Below, piece by piece: positions 40,695 through 49,516 of a stretch of DNA of 64,000 bases. The translations under genes and the position numbers were made by a program. Position 1 is the stretch's first letter; the number at the start of each line of letters is the position of its first letter. Location of the stretch: NCBI RefSeq assembly GCF_002952215.1, contig NZ_CP022600.1, positions 2,480,001 to 2,544,000 of the forward strand. The letters run 5' to 3'. Below the pieces are notes generated by a model. The model was not told where the DNA came from. It did no database searches and saw nothing but the letters and a program-made list of their open reading frames with translations. This DNA comes from Porphyrobacter sp. HT-58-2. Lineage in GTDB: Bacteria; Pseudomonadota; Alphaproteobacteria; Sphingomonadales; Sphingomonadaceae.

Positions 40695-41597
40695 TCATTC
40701 GTCCCCCCTCAGCACCGCCAGCATTGCGGCCTCGTTGGCTTCGTAGACCGGATTGCCGGGGGTGATAATCGCGAAGTGGCTCTGCCCGATGTTTTCGCGG
40801 ACGCTTACCTGCGCCCCGCCCGCTGCCAGCGCGGCCTGCGTCGCGGCGGAGGGTGCGGGGAGCTTGGCCTGCACGAACAGCACTTCGGCGAGCTGGGGGG
40901 CAGCGGTCGCGGGGGAAATGGCGGTGTAGCGCGCAGGCGCAGCGGCGGGAGCATCGCCCATGAACGGCGCCACAGCCGAGAACTGGCACAGCGCATCGAA
41001 GGCGGGCTGTTCAGGGCCGACATCGCCCGGCCCGTCGAGCACGATCGCGGCGCGGGCCGCGAGCGCGGCGCGCTTGCCGACCGGGCCATCCTCGCCGCTC
41101 GCGCTCGCCAGCCACAGCGCCGGAAGTCCGCCCGCCGAATGGCCGACGAGAGTGATGCGCCCGCGGTCGATGGGGTATTTGCCTGCAACCGCGTCGATCA
41201 GTTTTTCGGACGCCGCCCAGTCTGCGAAAGACCCCGGCCACCCGCCGCCATCCCCCACCTCGCGGTAATCGACATTGAGCGTGGCGATGCCCTCTTGCTG
41301 CCAGCGTGTGGCGAGCGGGGCCATGTAGGCTTGGCTGGCAATGCCGGTCTTCCAGCACCCGCCATGATAGATCACCGCAAGCGGGAACGGGCCTTCCCCG
41401 GTGGGAAGCCGCAGTTCGGCAAACCCGCGCGGATGATCGGCATAGCGCAGGATCGCATCAGGCTTCGAGGCGGCGAGGTTGGCGTCGGTGCCATAGGTGG
41501 CGTTGTTGGGCTGCACGGTAGGCGGGGCCTCCTCAGGCGCGGGGGTGGCGGGGGCGCAGGCGGCGAGAAGGATGGGGAGCGGAAGAAAAGCTCTCAC
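40695..41597 (-). CDS. alpha/beta-hydrolase lipoprotein (copy 1)
   Basis: 300 residues starting MRAFLPLPILLAACAPATPA, a lipoprotein signal. The same fold as its neighbour: VIYHGGCWKTGIASQAYMAP, TLVGHSAGGLPALWLAS with the nucleophile in GHSAGG and a late QSHFAIITPG. The two copies share gene length, signal type and motif order, 11 bases apart, and are probably co-transcribed with recN upstream, whose stop overlaps by four bases. Specific function unknown. Confidence 0.85.
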   Translation of the reverse strand: MRAFLPLPILLAACAPATPAPEEAPPTVQPNNATYGTDANLAASKPDAILRYADHPRGFAELRLPTGEGPFPLAVIYHGGCWKTGIASQAYMAPLATRWQQEGIATLNVDYREVGDGGGWPGSFADWAASEKLIDAVAGKYPIDRGRITLVGHSAGGLPALWLASASGEDGPVGKRAALAARAAIVLDGPGDVGPEQPAFDALCQFSAVAPFMGDAPAAAPARYTAISPATAAPQLAEVLFVQAKLPAPSAATQAALAAGGAQVSVRENIGQSHFAIITPGNPVYEANEAAMLAVLRGDE

Positions 41598-43261
41598 ACC
41601 CCCTCCAGCAGCCGGTCCGCCTGCGCGCGTGCCTCGGGCGTCACTTCCGCGCCCGACAGCATCCGCGCGATCTCCTCCTGTCGCCCGGCGTGGTCGAGCA
41701 GCACCACGCTGGTGCGCGTCACCGTGCCGCTGGAGGCCTTGGCGATGAAATAGTGCTGCCCCCCGCGCGCGGCGACCTGCGGGGAGTGCGTCACCGCCAG
41801 CAATTGGCCTTCATTGGCCGCCAGCCGCGCCAGCCGCTCACCAATCGCGGAGGCCACAGCCCCGCCCACGCCGCGGTCGATTTCGTCGAAGATGATCGTC
41901 GCCGCCCCGCCCTTCTCCGCCAGCGCGACCTTGAGCGCGAGGATGAAGCGCGACAATTCGCCTCCGCTCGCAATCTTGCCCAAGGGCGCAAAATCCGCGC
42001 CGGGGTTGGTGGAGATCAGGAACTCCACCGCGTCCATGCCGCCTGCGCCCCAGCGGTCTTCGGGCAGCATCGCGACCTGCGTGCGGAACCGTGCGGAATC
42101 GAGCTTCAGGGGCGCCAGCTCCGCCGCCACAGCTTCATCGAGCCGCGCCGCGCCCGCGACCCGCGCGGCATGCGCGGCCTCGGCCTTTGCCACATAGGCG
42201 GCGCGCGCTTCCTTGGCGGCGGCTTCGAGCGCATCCAATTGCGCCTCCCCGCCCTCGATCGCGTCGAGCCGCGCGCGCATGGTGCGCATCAGTTCGGGCA
42301 GGTCATCGACCTCGCAGCGGTGCTTGCGCGCGGCGGCGCGCAGTTCGAACAGGCGGGTTTCGGCGCGCTCCAATTCATGAGGATCATGCACCAGCGCCTC
42401 GGCGGCGAGGCGCAGCTTGTCCTCGGCCTCGCTCGCCTCGATCACCGCGCGATCCAGCGCGGCCAAGGCCTCGGTCAGCAGGGGGTGCTGATCGGCGATC
42501 CGGTCCAGCTTGCGCGCCGCCACGCGCAGGGATGCGAGCGGCGAGTCCGATCCATCCCACACATGGCGCAGCGCCTCCAGCTCGCCAGAGAGCTTCTCGC
42601 CCTTCTGCATATCGGCCCGCGCCAGCGCGAGGCGGTTTTCCTCGCCCGCGACCGGCTCCAGCGCCGACAATTCCGCAAGGTGCGCGATCAGCAAATCCTG
42701 ATCGGCCCTAGCCTGCTCGACCGCATCGCGCGCTTCGGCCAGTTGCGCCTCGGCCCGCGCCCACGCGGCATAGGCACGCTCCAGCCCGGCCACATCGGTC
42801 CCGGCATAGCGATCAAGCAGCGTGCGATGCCCGCGCGGGTTCACGAGGCCGCGGTCGTCATGCTGGCCGTGGAGTTCCACCAGCGCAGGCGCGAGTTCGC
42901 GCAGCAGGGCGACGCTGGCGGGCTGATCATTGATGAAGGCCTTGGAGCCGCCATCGGCCTTGACCTGCCGCCGGATCAGCAGCGGCTCGCCCGGTTCGAT
43001 GGCGATCTCCGCCTCGTCGAGCGCAGCGGCGATACCGGCGGGCAGAGCGGCGAATTCGAAGCTGGCGGTGACGCTCGCCTTGTCCTCTCCGCTCCGCACC
43101 AGACTCGTCTCGGCGCGGTCGCCCAGCACCAGCCCCAGCGCATCGAGCAGGATCGACTTGCCCGCCCCGGTCTCCCCCGTAAGCACGCCCAGCCCTCGCG
43201 CGAAATCGAGATCGAGCGCTTCGATAAGGACGATGTTGCGGATCGAGAGGCGGGTCAGCAT
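41594..43261 (-). CDS. recN: DNA repair protein
   Basis: 555 residues. SMC-like: Walker A GLGVLTGETGAGKSILLDAL near residue 35, long coiled-coil helices through the middle (AEAQLAEARDAVEQARAD), ABC signature-like SGGELSRFILALKVAL, and Walker B IIFDEIDRGVGGAVASAI. It acts in double-strand-break recognition and recombinational repair. Its start is 43261; the gene is divergent from the DUF2946 gene. No LexA box was recognised in the gap. Confidence 0.95.
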   Translation of the reverse strand: MLTRLSIRNIVLIEALDLDFARGLGVLTGETGAGKSILLDALGLVLGDRAETSLVRSGEDKASVTASFEFAALPAGIAAALDEAEIAIEPGEPLLIRRQVKADGGSKAFINDQPASVALLRELAPALVELHGQHDDRGLVNPRGHRTLLDRYAGTDVAGLERAYAAWARAEAQLAEARDAVEQARADQDLLIAHLAELSALEPVAGEENRLALARADMQKGEKLSGELEALRHVWDGSDSPLASLRVAARKLDRIADQHPLLTEALAALDRAVIEASEAEDKLRLAAEALVHDPHELERAETRLFELRAAARKHRCEVDDLPELMRTMRARLDAIEGGEAQLDALEAAAKEARAAYVAKAEAAHAARVAGAARLDEAVAAELAPLKLDSARFRTQVAMLPEDRWGAGGMDAVEFLISTNPGADFAPLGKIASGGELSRFILALKVALAEKGGAATIIFDEIDRGVGGAVASAIGERLARLAANEGQLLAVTHSPQVAARGGQHYFIAKASSGTVTRTSVVLLDHAGRQEEIARMLSGAEVTPEARAQADRLLEGV

Positions 43262-43374
43262 CGGCGGAACAGATAGCGCACAGCCTCGGGCGCGTCACCT
43301 GCGCAAGGCGCGCAAATCCCCAAGCCCGCCTGAATTGCGCAAAGTGCAACAAAGTGCGCGCAACCCGCGAGCCA

Positions 43375-43929
43375 ATGCACATGACAAGCCGCCGCCCTGA
43401 AGCTAAAGCCGCCGCGCAAATGGGACAGGTGCGAACCCTTTTTCCGGCACATGGTCGCAGGCTGCTGAGTCTGGTGCTGGCCGCGCTGGCGATGCAGGCG
43501 CTGATGCCGGCCGGGCTGATGGTCGCGCCTGTCGCCGGGCATGGCGCGCAGATCACACTTTGCCCCCAGACCCATCCGCTGGCCCGCGCAGCAGCGACAC
43601 AGGCGTCCGAAGCGCAGGCTGCCATGGCCGCAATGCACGCGGCGATGGGCCACGCCATGCCAGATCATGGCGCGCCCGATCATGCCGCGATGGGCCATGG
43701 GCCGGCCTCGGAGGATGACGAGGCGCCTGCCTCTGCCGCTGGTTCACCGGCACAGTCCTGTGCCTTTGCCGGGGCGGGTGCGCTTGCCGCGCTGCTGCCG
43801 GATGATCTTGCAATGGGCGCGGCGCGGCAGGCCAAGCCGCCTGCGCCCGCGCTCCCTTTGCAACCGCTGCGTCTTGCTGAGCCGCAGCGCCTGCGCCCAC
43901 CGCTGCGCGCGCCTCCCGTTCTGATCTGA
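43375..43929 (+). CDS. DUF2946-family secreted/inner-membrane protein
   Basis: About 184 residues from ATG 43375. ATG 43381 and ATG 43420 are also possible. One hydrophobic segment (LSLVLAALAMQALMPAGLMV) is followed by a His/Met-rich region (MHAAMGHAMPDHGAPDHAAM), then LAEPQRLRPPLRAPPV, the Pro-rich end typical of DUF2946. The family is small, often linked with copper or TonB-dependent receptors. His/Met clusters support metal binding, which is inference. It precedes the TonB-dependent receptor by 101 bases. Confidence 0.7.
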   Translation: MHMTSRRPEAKAAAQMGQVRTLFPAHGRRLLSLVLAALAMQALMPAGLMVAPVAGHGAQITLCPQTHPLARAAATQASEAQAAMAAMHAAMGHAMPDHGAPDHAAMGHGPASEDDEAPASAAGSPAQSCAFAGAGALAALLPDDLAMGAARQAKPPAPALPLQPLRLAEPQRLRPPLRAPPVLI

Positions 43930-43960
43930 CCCACAACGACAATCCGGCCGCCCGTCGCTG

Positions 43961-43982
43961 GCAGAGGCATACGTGCCTCTGC
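43961..43982 (+). promoter_or_regulatory. perfect stem-loop in the gap before the TonB-dependent receptor
   Basis: GCAGAGGCA (43961-43969) pairs with TGCCTCTGC (43974-43982) around a TACG tetraloop (43970-43973). It lies 49 bases before the receptor start and 32 after the DUF2946 stop. There is no U tract after it, so it is not a typical terminator; it may be an mRNA-stabilising or attenuation structure. Function is inference. Confidence 0.5.
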
Positions 43983-44030
43983 GCGTGACTGCGTGGCGGG
44001 CATCATATGCAGATACAGGACTGAAATATA

Positions 44031-46151
44031 ATGACTATCACCCGATTGCTCCGGGCAAGCCTGCTTGCCGGATGCACCCTTGCGGCTGCGCCCCCGGCGC
44101 TGGCCGAACACGCCGCCACGCCTGCAACCCGCGAGGATGCGCTCACCGACACGATCATCGTCACCGCCCAGCGGCGCGAGACGATCGCCAGCGATGCTGT
44201 CGCCGCGCCGCGCCAGATTGCGCTCCCCGCCGATGCCGCCGCGATTGCCGCGCGCGTTGCCGGGGGCGACATCTTCGGCAATGGCGCGCTATCTGGCCAG
44301 CTCAGCTATCGCGGGCTGGCGGGCGAGCGCGTGCTGGGGCGCGTCAACGGGCAACGCTTCGCCACCGGCGGCCCCAATGCGATGGACCCGCCGCTGCATT
44401 ACGCGCCCTCGATCCTGGTCGAACGCATCGACATCGCCCGCGGGGTCGCACCCGTGGCCGAAGGGCCTTCGCTCGGCGGCGCGATCAATGCCCAATTGGT
44501 ACAGGCGCAATTTTCAGACAGCGCCAGCCTCACCCCGCAAGTGCGCATGGCGAGCCAGTACCGCAGCGTTGACGACAGCTATGCCGTCGGCGGCCTCGCC
44601 GCGCTGGCGAGCGAGCGCTGGCGCTTCGGCCTGATCGCCAGCCGCGAACAGGGCGAGGATTACCGCTTTCCCGGCGGCACCGCGGTCGGCACGTCATTCG
44701 AACGCAACCTCTACGGCGTCCATGCGGGCTTCCAGACGGGCGCGGGCGAGCTGTTCGTCGAATATCGCCGCTCCGAGACCGATCCTTCGGGCAATCCGCC
44801 CTTCGCGCTCGACATGGTCTATTTCAACACCGACTTCGTGCAGGGCGGCTTTCGCGGCCAGATCACCGAGGATCTCGGGCTGACGCTGCGATTGGGCCAT
44901 GTCGCGGTGCGGCACCTGATGGACAACCAGACGCTGCGCCAACCGGCCGCCGCGCCGATGCAGGCACGCGCGACCTTTGCCGATGCCGACACTGTCACGG
45001 CCGAAGCAGCACTGCGTTTCGGCGGAAGCCGCGCCTATGTCGAAGTGGGCGCGGATGCGGAACTGACCGATCGCTTTGTCACCATCACCAACCCCACCAA
45101 CCCGGCTTTCTTCATCCAGTCGCAGCCCAATGTGCGCGCCGAACGGATGGGGGCCTATCTGCAATGGCGTGGGCAGCTGGGCGCGGCGCAGTTCGAGCTC
45201 GGCGGACGGATCGACCGGACCGCGCAATCAGCAGGTATCCCGCAACTGGGCGCCGCCGTGCCGATGGGGCCGCGCGGGCTGGCAGCGGGCTTCATCGCCT
45301 CGGGGCGCGAGGCCGATGACACCACGGTCGATGCGGTCGCGCGGGTGTGGATCGAGGGCGGCGCTTTCGTCCCGCGCCTCACCCTCGCCCGCAAGACCCG
45401 CGTGCCGAGCGTGCTCGAACGCTTCGCCTGGCTGCCGACCGAAGCGAGCTTCGGGCTGGCCGATGGCAATATCTATGTCGGCAATCAGGCCCTCAAGCCG
45501 GAAGTCGCGTGGATTGCCGAGGCCGGGTTCGACTTTGCCAATGACTGGCTGACGCTGCGCCCGACGCTCTATTACCGCCGGGTCGACGACTTCATTCAAG
45601 GCACGCCTTTCGATGCCACGCCGGGCGTGATCAACAGCCCCGTCGAGATGGTGGCGAACATGAACGGCGATCCCACGCCGCTGATGTTCCGCAACACCGA
45701 TGCCGAGCTTTACGGCGCGGATCTCGACTTTGTGGTCCGCCCGCTGACGAACCTCGAACTGGCAGGGACAGCGAGTATCGTGCGCGGGCAGCGGCGCGAC
45801 ATCGTCGATGATCTCTACCGCATCCCGCCGGCCAATCTCAGGCTTTCGGCCACCTGGGCCACCGGCGACCTGTCGCTGGGGGCCGAATTGTTCGCCGCAG
45901 CCGATCAGAACCGGGTCTCGCTCACCAATAGCGAGCTTCCCGGCGATGGCTATGCCACGCTGGGCCTGTTCGCGCGTTACGCCTTTGCCGAAGGGCTGGC
46001 GATCGAGGCCGGGGTCGAGAACCTGCTCGACGAGCAATACGCCCCGCACCTTGCCGGACGCAGCCGGGTGGCGGCATCGGACGTGCCGCTGCTCGAACGC
46101 CTGCCCGGTCCGGGCCGCGGCGTCTGGGCGCGGCTGACAGCGCAGTTCTGA
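44031..46151 (+). CDS. TonB-dependent outer-membrane receptor
   Basis: 706 residues. Signal peptide (RLLRASLLAGCTLAAAPPALA), then a TonB box-like DTIIVTAQRRE near residue 40, a plug domain (QLSYRGLAGERVLGRVNGQR, VERIDIARGVAPVAEGPSLG) and a C-terminal beta-barrel of many amphipathic strands ending in RLTAQF with a terminal aromatic, as for outer-membrane proteins. Members import scarce metals or their complexes. With the His/Met-rich DUF2946 neighbour, copper is the best guess, comparable with the NosA/OprC group, but this is not proven. Confidence 0.9.
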   Translation: MTITRLLRASLLAGCTLAAAPPALAEHAATPATREDALTDTIIVTAQRRETIASDAVAAPRQIALPADAAAIAARVAGGDIFGNGALSGQLSYRGLAGERVLGRVNGQRFATGGPNAMDPPLHYAPSILVERIDIARGVAPVAEGPSLGGAINAQLVQAQFSDSASLTPQVRMASQYRSVDDSYAVGGLAALASERWRFGLIASREQGEDYRFPGGTAVGTSFERNLYGVHAGFQTGAGELFVEYRRSETDPSGNPPFALDMVYFNTDFVQGGFRGQITEDLGLTLRLGHVAVRHLMDNQTLRQPAAAPMQARATFADADTVTAEAALRFGGSRAYVEVGADAELTDRFVTITNPTNPAFFIQSQPNVRAERMGAYLQWRGQLGAAQFELGGRIDRTAQSAGIPQLGAAVPMGPRGLAAGFIASGREADDTTVDAVARVWIEGGAFVPRLTLARKTRVPSVLERFAWLPTEASFGLADGNIYVGNQALKPEVAWIAEAGFDFANDWLTLRPTLYYRRVDDFIQGTPFDATPGVINSPVEMVANMNGDPTPLMFRNTDAELYGADLDFVVRPLTNLELAGTASIVRGQRRDIVDDLYRIPPANLRLSATWATGDLSLGAELFAAADQNRVSLTNSELPGDGYATLGLFARYAFAEGLAIEAGVENLLDEQYAPHLAGRSRVAASDVPLLERLPGPGRGVWARLTAQF

Positions 46152-46167
46152 GGCTGACACCGCAAGC

Positions 46168-46201
46168 GGCTTTCCTGTGTGCTGCGGCATGCAGGAAAGC
46201 C
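46168..46201. terminator. 10-bp stem-loop between convergent genes
   Basis: GGCTTTCCTG (46168-46177) and CAGGAAAGCC (46192-46201) form a perfect stem with a 14-base loop. It lies between the receptor gene end (46151, +) and the end of the repeat-protein gene (46228, -). No U tract is evident, so efficiency is unknown, but the location fits a bidirectional terminator. Confidence 0.55.
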
Positions 46202-46227
46202 CGCTGGTGGCCTTACCTATGTCCGGA

Positions 46228-47136
46228 TCAGGGCTGTTTTACGCCGCGCAGTTTCTGCGCCTTGATCAGGTAGGCATTGGCCTGCGCAAGATCGGGCTTG
46301 GGATTGCGGTCGGAGCGCAGCAGGTCGCTCGCCTTGGCGCAGGCGTCGGCGAGCGAATGCGTGTCGCAGGCCCGGCGATAGGCGGCGATGGCAGCCGGGA
46401 AATCCTTGGCTGACGCAAGCATCTCCGCCGGGTCGTGATGCTTGCCAAGCATGACGCAGCCCTCCCCGTCGCCAAGATCGCAGGCCCGGGCAAGCGCGAA
46501 GCCTTCCTCGCGAATGGCATCGGCGGCACCGAAGAAGCTGCTCATGCCCTGCGCTTCACGATAGCGGATACAGGCCTGTGCAAGGCCAAGGCGGCAGGCG
46601 GAATGGAGGGCCGAAAGCACGGCCTCCTTTTTCTCGCCGGAGAGAGTTTTGTTCTTCAGCTTCTCTGCCTTGGCGAGCGCCTCGGCCTCGGCGAGCAGGC
46701 GCTCGGCGGTGCCGGGTTCGGCCTGCGGTACGAAACCTTCCGCGTCCTCGACCCACCTGCCGCAGGCTCTGAGATCGTTGTTGTAGCGACCAGCCCCGGC
46801 AGTGCTTGCTCCCGCAGCGATCCAGCGCTTATCCGTCTGTATAGCGGCCTCGAGCTTTTCCTTGTCGGCAGCGGACTTGCCGGAGAGAAACTTGCGACCA
46901 AGGAAGCGGGCCTTGGCGAGCCAGGCCTCCGCCTCACGGGGCCGCGCCTCCGCCGCCCACAGGAAGGTCGCAAGGCACAGCTGATCGGAGATTTGGCCCG
47001 GCTTCAATCTGGCCGTGGTCGCGGGCTTCGGCTGGGCATTCGCCCCTTGCGCCTGCGCGGCCAGCGGCTGCACCAGCAATGTCGCCGCGAGCGCCGCAGC
47101 GAGCGTGATCCCCGAACGAAATTTCCTTGCCGTCAT
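46228..47136 (-). CDS. secreted Sel1/TPR-like protein of unknown function
   Basis: 302 residues from ATG 47136. A signal peptide (SGITLAAALAATLLVQPLAAQAQ) is followed by several Cys-containing helical units: LCLATFLWAAEA, ACGRWVEDAEG, SACRLGLAQACIRYRE, ACDLGDGEGCVMLGKHH and ACDTHSLADACAKASDLL. The AC-x-GDG-x-GCV-LG spacing resembles Sel1-like repeats, which mediate protein contacts. Paired Cys residues may form disulfides. Family assignment is approximate. The stop converges on the receptor hairpin. Upstream lies a 186-base gap to bamD. Confidence 0.75.
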   Translation of the reverse strand: MTARKFRSGITLAAALAATLLVQPLAAQAQGANAQPKPATTARLKPGQISDQLCLATFLWAAEARPREAEAWLAKARFLGRKFLSGKSAADKEKLEAAIQTDKRWIAAGASTAGAGRYNNDLRACGRWVEDAEGFVPQAEPGTAERLLAEAEALAKAEKLKNKTLSGEKKEAVLSALHSACRLGLAQACIRYREAQGMSSFFGAADAIREEGFALARACDLGDGEGCVMLGKHHDPAEMLASAKDFPAAIAAYRRACDTHSLADACAKASDLLRSDRNPKPDLAQANAYLIKAQKLRGVKQP

Positions 47137-47322
47137 TCCAGTCCCCTCCTGCATGCGCTGCCTTTGGCGCGCCTCTGCCATCCCATCGGCTTTGGCAAAG
47201 CGCGTCGGCGGCGATGCGAGCACGCAGATGATGCCGCGCGAAATGCGGGGAAACCATACCCTGAACAGGGTAGGCGATGCCTGGCTGGCCTGGAACGCGC
47301 CGGGCGCGCGGCGCAGGTGCGA

Positions 47323-48117
47323 TTACGACGCGGTGACGCCCTCGGCGTGCTTGTTCACCAGCTTGAAGGCGCGCTCGTACCAGTCGCTGCCGGGATAGTT
47401 TGCGCCCAGCACCGCGGCATACTTCACCGCCTCCTGCGGCACGCCAAGGGCAAGGCTGCTTTCGGTGAGGCGATACAGCGCCTCGGCGGTGTGGCTGGTG
47501 GTATCGAACTTCTCGACCACATTGCGGAACCGCATATCCGCCGCGAGCCACAGGCCCATGCGCTGGTAGTGGCGGCCGATCTCCATCTCCTTGCCCGCAA
47601 GGTGATCCGCCACCAGATCGAGCTTCAGCCGCGCGTCGGCGGCATATTCGGTCTGGGGAAAGCGCCGGTTGACCTCGCGCAGCGCGGTCTGCGCCTGCTC
47701 GGTGATCTTCTGGTCGCGGTTCACGTCGCTGATCTGCTCGTAATAGCTGAGCGCGATCAGGTAGTAGGCGTAAGGCGCATCCTTGTTCCCCGGGTGGATC
47801 GACAGGAACCGCTGCGCGTTCTGGATCGCCTTGTTGTAATCGCGCGCGATGTAATAGCTGAAGGCGCTCATCAGCTGCGCGCGGCGCGCCCAGGGCGAAT
47901 AGGGGTGCTGGCGCTCCACCTCGTCGAACAGCGCGGCGGCCTGCAACGTGTTCCCCCGATCCAGCCGCTTCTGCGCCTCGGTATAGAGCGATTCGACATC
48001 GCGCGCGACATAGGCGACGTCCTTGCCCTTGGTGCTGCCCGAACAGGCGGCAAGAGCGGCAATGCTGGCGGCGACAAGTGCGGCGCGGGCGAGACGAGTG
48101 GTGAGCTTGGCTTGCAT
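47323..48117 (-). CDS. bamD: outer-membrane assembly lipoprotein BamD
   Basis: 264 residues from ATG 48117. Lipobox AALAACSGSTKG, then five TPR-like repeats: SLYTEAQKRLDRGNTLQAAA, LMSAFSYYIARDYNKAIQNA, SYYEQISDVNRDQKITEQ, and later RMGLWLAADMRFRNVVEKF. It is the essential accessory of the BAM complex that inserts beta-barrel proteins, such as the receptor at 44 kb, into the outer membrane. It is divergent from the hypothetical gene at 48244. Longer in-frame sequence to 48732 is antisense to that gene and not part of it. Confidence 0.95.
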   Translation of the reverse strand: MQAKLTTRLARAALVAASIAALAACSGSTKGKDVAYVARDVESLYTEAQKRLDRGNTLQAAALFDEVERQHPYSPWARRAQLMSAFSYYIARDYNKAIQNAQRFLSIHPGNKDAPYAYYLIALSYYEQISDVNRDQKITEQAQTALREVNRRFPQTEYAADARLKLDLVADHLAGKEMEIGRHYQRMGLWLAADMRFRNVVEKFDTTSHTAEALYRLTESSLALGVPQEAVKYAAVLGANYPGSDWYERAFKLVNKHAEGVTAS

Positions 48118-48243
48118 GGCGCGCGATATAGCGAGAGGGGCGGTGAATGGGAAGTGAAGCCGCACCGCCCTCCCCGCGCGCGCCCACATTTTCCTACTCG
48201 CGCAAAATGTGATCCAGAACGCTTGCGCCAGCAAGGACTCCCC

Positions 48244-49146
48244 ATGACCCGCAAGAAAGACCCCCGCACCGCCCGCCTCCCCGTCCCCTTGGGCGAGCTG
48301 CCCCCCTTCACCCCCGTCCCGCGCCGGTGCAACCGCCACGACGGCTGGACCCCGGAACGCCAGCGCGGCTTCATCGAGGCGCTGGCCGACACCGGCAGCG
48401 TCGAGGCCGCCTGCAAGGCCGTCGACATGAGCAGTGTCGGCGCCTACCACCTGCGCCGCCAGCCCGGCGCCGAGGAATTCCGCGCCGCATGGGAAGCCGC
48501 CCTCCAGCTCGGCGTCCAGCGGGTCGAGGACGTGGTGATGGACCGCGCCCTCAACGGCGTGGAGGAACCGCTCTACTCCTACGGCAAGCTGATCGGCACC
48601 CGCACCCGCTACAATGACCGGCTGCTGATGTTCATCCTCAGAAACCGCGCCCCCGAACGCTTTGCCGCGGGCGGCGGGCCGAGGGGCCTCAACGCGGTGA
48701 GCCAGATGCAGCTCGACCGCCTCAAGAAGCAATGGCGCAAGGAATGGGAGGCCGAACAGCCCAACGTCACCGCCGAAGAGGTGCGCGCCAGCATCGACCG
48801 CAAGATCGAGGACATCCGCCGCCGCATCCAGCGCGAACGCCCCGAACGCCGCGCCGTGCTCAGCGAAGAAACCCTCGCCGCCTTCGCCCGCTTCGCCCAG
48901 CTACGCGACCGCGACCTCGCCGCCGCCGGAGCGGACGACCGCACGCGCAAGATGGTCGGCGGCGGCCACAGCACCCCGACAGACTTTTACGACCCGCCCG
49001 CGCCCCCTGCGCTGCCCGCGCCCGAGCGGGACGACGAGCAGGAGCCACCCCGGCACCCGCCCGAGGGGTATTCCTACGGCAAGCCCAAGCCCGCGCCGCC
49101 GCCTAAGACGGTGTGGACGCTCAAAGACGACAACTTCGACCCGTAG
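48244..49146 (+). CDS. HTH-like conserved hypothetical protein
   Basis: 300 residues from ATG 48244. A basic N-terminus (MTRKKDPRTARLPVP) is followed by WTPERQRGFIEALADTGSVE and AACKAVDMSSVGAYHLRRQP, a helix-turn-helix like those of phage terminase small subunits or transposon-type HTH proteins. The middle has GVEEPLYSYGKLIGTRTRYN and a long charged helix (DRLKKQWRKEWEAEQPNVT). The C-terminal 60 residues are Pro-rich. It is not flanked by terminase large-subunit or capsid genes, so phage origin is unproven; function unknown. Confidence 0.75.
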   Translation: MTRKKDPRTARLPVPLGELPPFTPVPRRCNRHDGWTPERQRGFIEALADTGSVEAACKAVDMSSVGAYHLRRQPGAEEFRAAWEAALQLGVQRVEDVVMDRALNGVEEPLYSYGKLIGTRTRYNDRLLMFILRNRAPERFAAGGGPRGLNAVSQMQLDRLKKQWRKEWEAEQPNVTAEEVRASIDRKIEDIRRRIQRERPERRAVLSEETLAAFARFAQLRDRDLAAAGADDRTRKMVGGGHSTPTDFYDPPAPPALPAPERDDEQEPPRHPPEGYSYGKPKPAPPPKTVWTLKDDNFDP

Positions 49147-49164
49147 CGGCGAGGCCGCGCTGAT

Positions 49165-49183
49165 CCTCCCCTGCAAGGGGAGG
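49165..49183. repeat. GC-rich palindrome CCTCCCCT-gca-AGGGGAGG
   Basis: An 8-bp perfect stem (49165-49172 with 49176-49183) lies just after the hypothetical gene. With the flanking GGGGGACCACCAAAGGCGC and the later GGAGGGACTGGTGCGG it matches the sphingomonad intergenic element style. It may act as a transcript 3' hairpin, but it is more likely an interspersed repeat. Confidence 0.6.
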
Positions 49184-49274
49184 GGGACCACCAAAGGCGC
49201 TGGAGGGACTGGTGCGGTTGCTCCGTGTACGGCCTAACTTGATGGCAATCCGCCCGGCGCGTAGCTTGCGAGGT

Positions 49275-49412
49275 ATGACAACGCCGAATCCGGATAACAC
49301 ACTCGATCCTGACGCTGCCGCGTGGCTGGGAGACAATCGCGAAGCGATCTCTTCGGCCAACGCATGGGTCGAAGCCCAAGGTCTACCTCTGCGCGATCTG
49401 CGGCTGTTCTGA
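49275..49412 (+). CDS. orphan CcdA-family antitoxin-like small protein
   Basis: 45 residues from ATG 49275. The end WLGDNREAISSANAWVEAQG and LPLRDLRLF matches the C-terminal toxin-binding tail of CcdA antitoxins (W-x3-NREAI-x2-N-x2-VE-x2-GL). The usual N-terminal ribbon-helix-helix DNA-binding half is missing, and no ccdB-like toxin follows; the next DNA is palindromic repeat. So it is either a truncated relic or a stand-alone tail. Longer in-frame start at 49212 adds repeat-derived sequence only. Confidence 0.55.
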   Translation: MTTPNPDNTLDPDAAAWLGDNREAISSANAWVEAQGLPLRDLRLF

Positions 49413-49423
49413 CCGCCTCCATC

Positions 49424-49516
49424 CCCCTCCCGCTTGCGGGAGGGGTTAGGGGTGGGAGCGAGCGATGCGAGCCTTATCACTGGCCCATCCCCAGCCCCTC
49501 CCGCAAGCGGGAGGGG
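49424..49516. repeat. duplicated GC-rich palindrome unit
   Basis: Two perfect 10-bp hairpins, CCCCTCCCGC-TT-GCGGGAGGGG (49424-49445) and CCCCTCCCGC-AA-GCGGGAGGGG (49495-49516), are separated by 49 bases. The two stems are the same palindrome, and the spacer includes TTAGGGGTGGG and CCCATCCCCAGC. This is the common sphingomonad intergenic element. The first hairpin starts 11 bases after the CcdA-like stop. Confidence 0.8.

Noticed and set aside
46435-48243. The 5' two thirds of a 903-codon plus-strand frame ending at 49146
   Set aside because: This part is antisense to bamD and the secreted repeat protein. The real gene starts at ATG 48244, after the bamD divergent gap.
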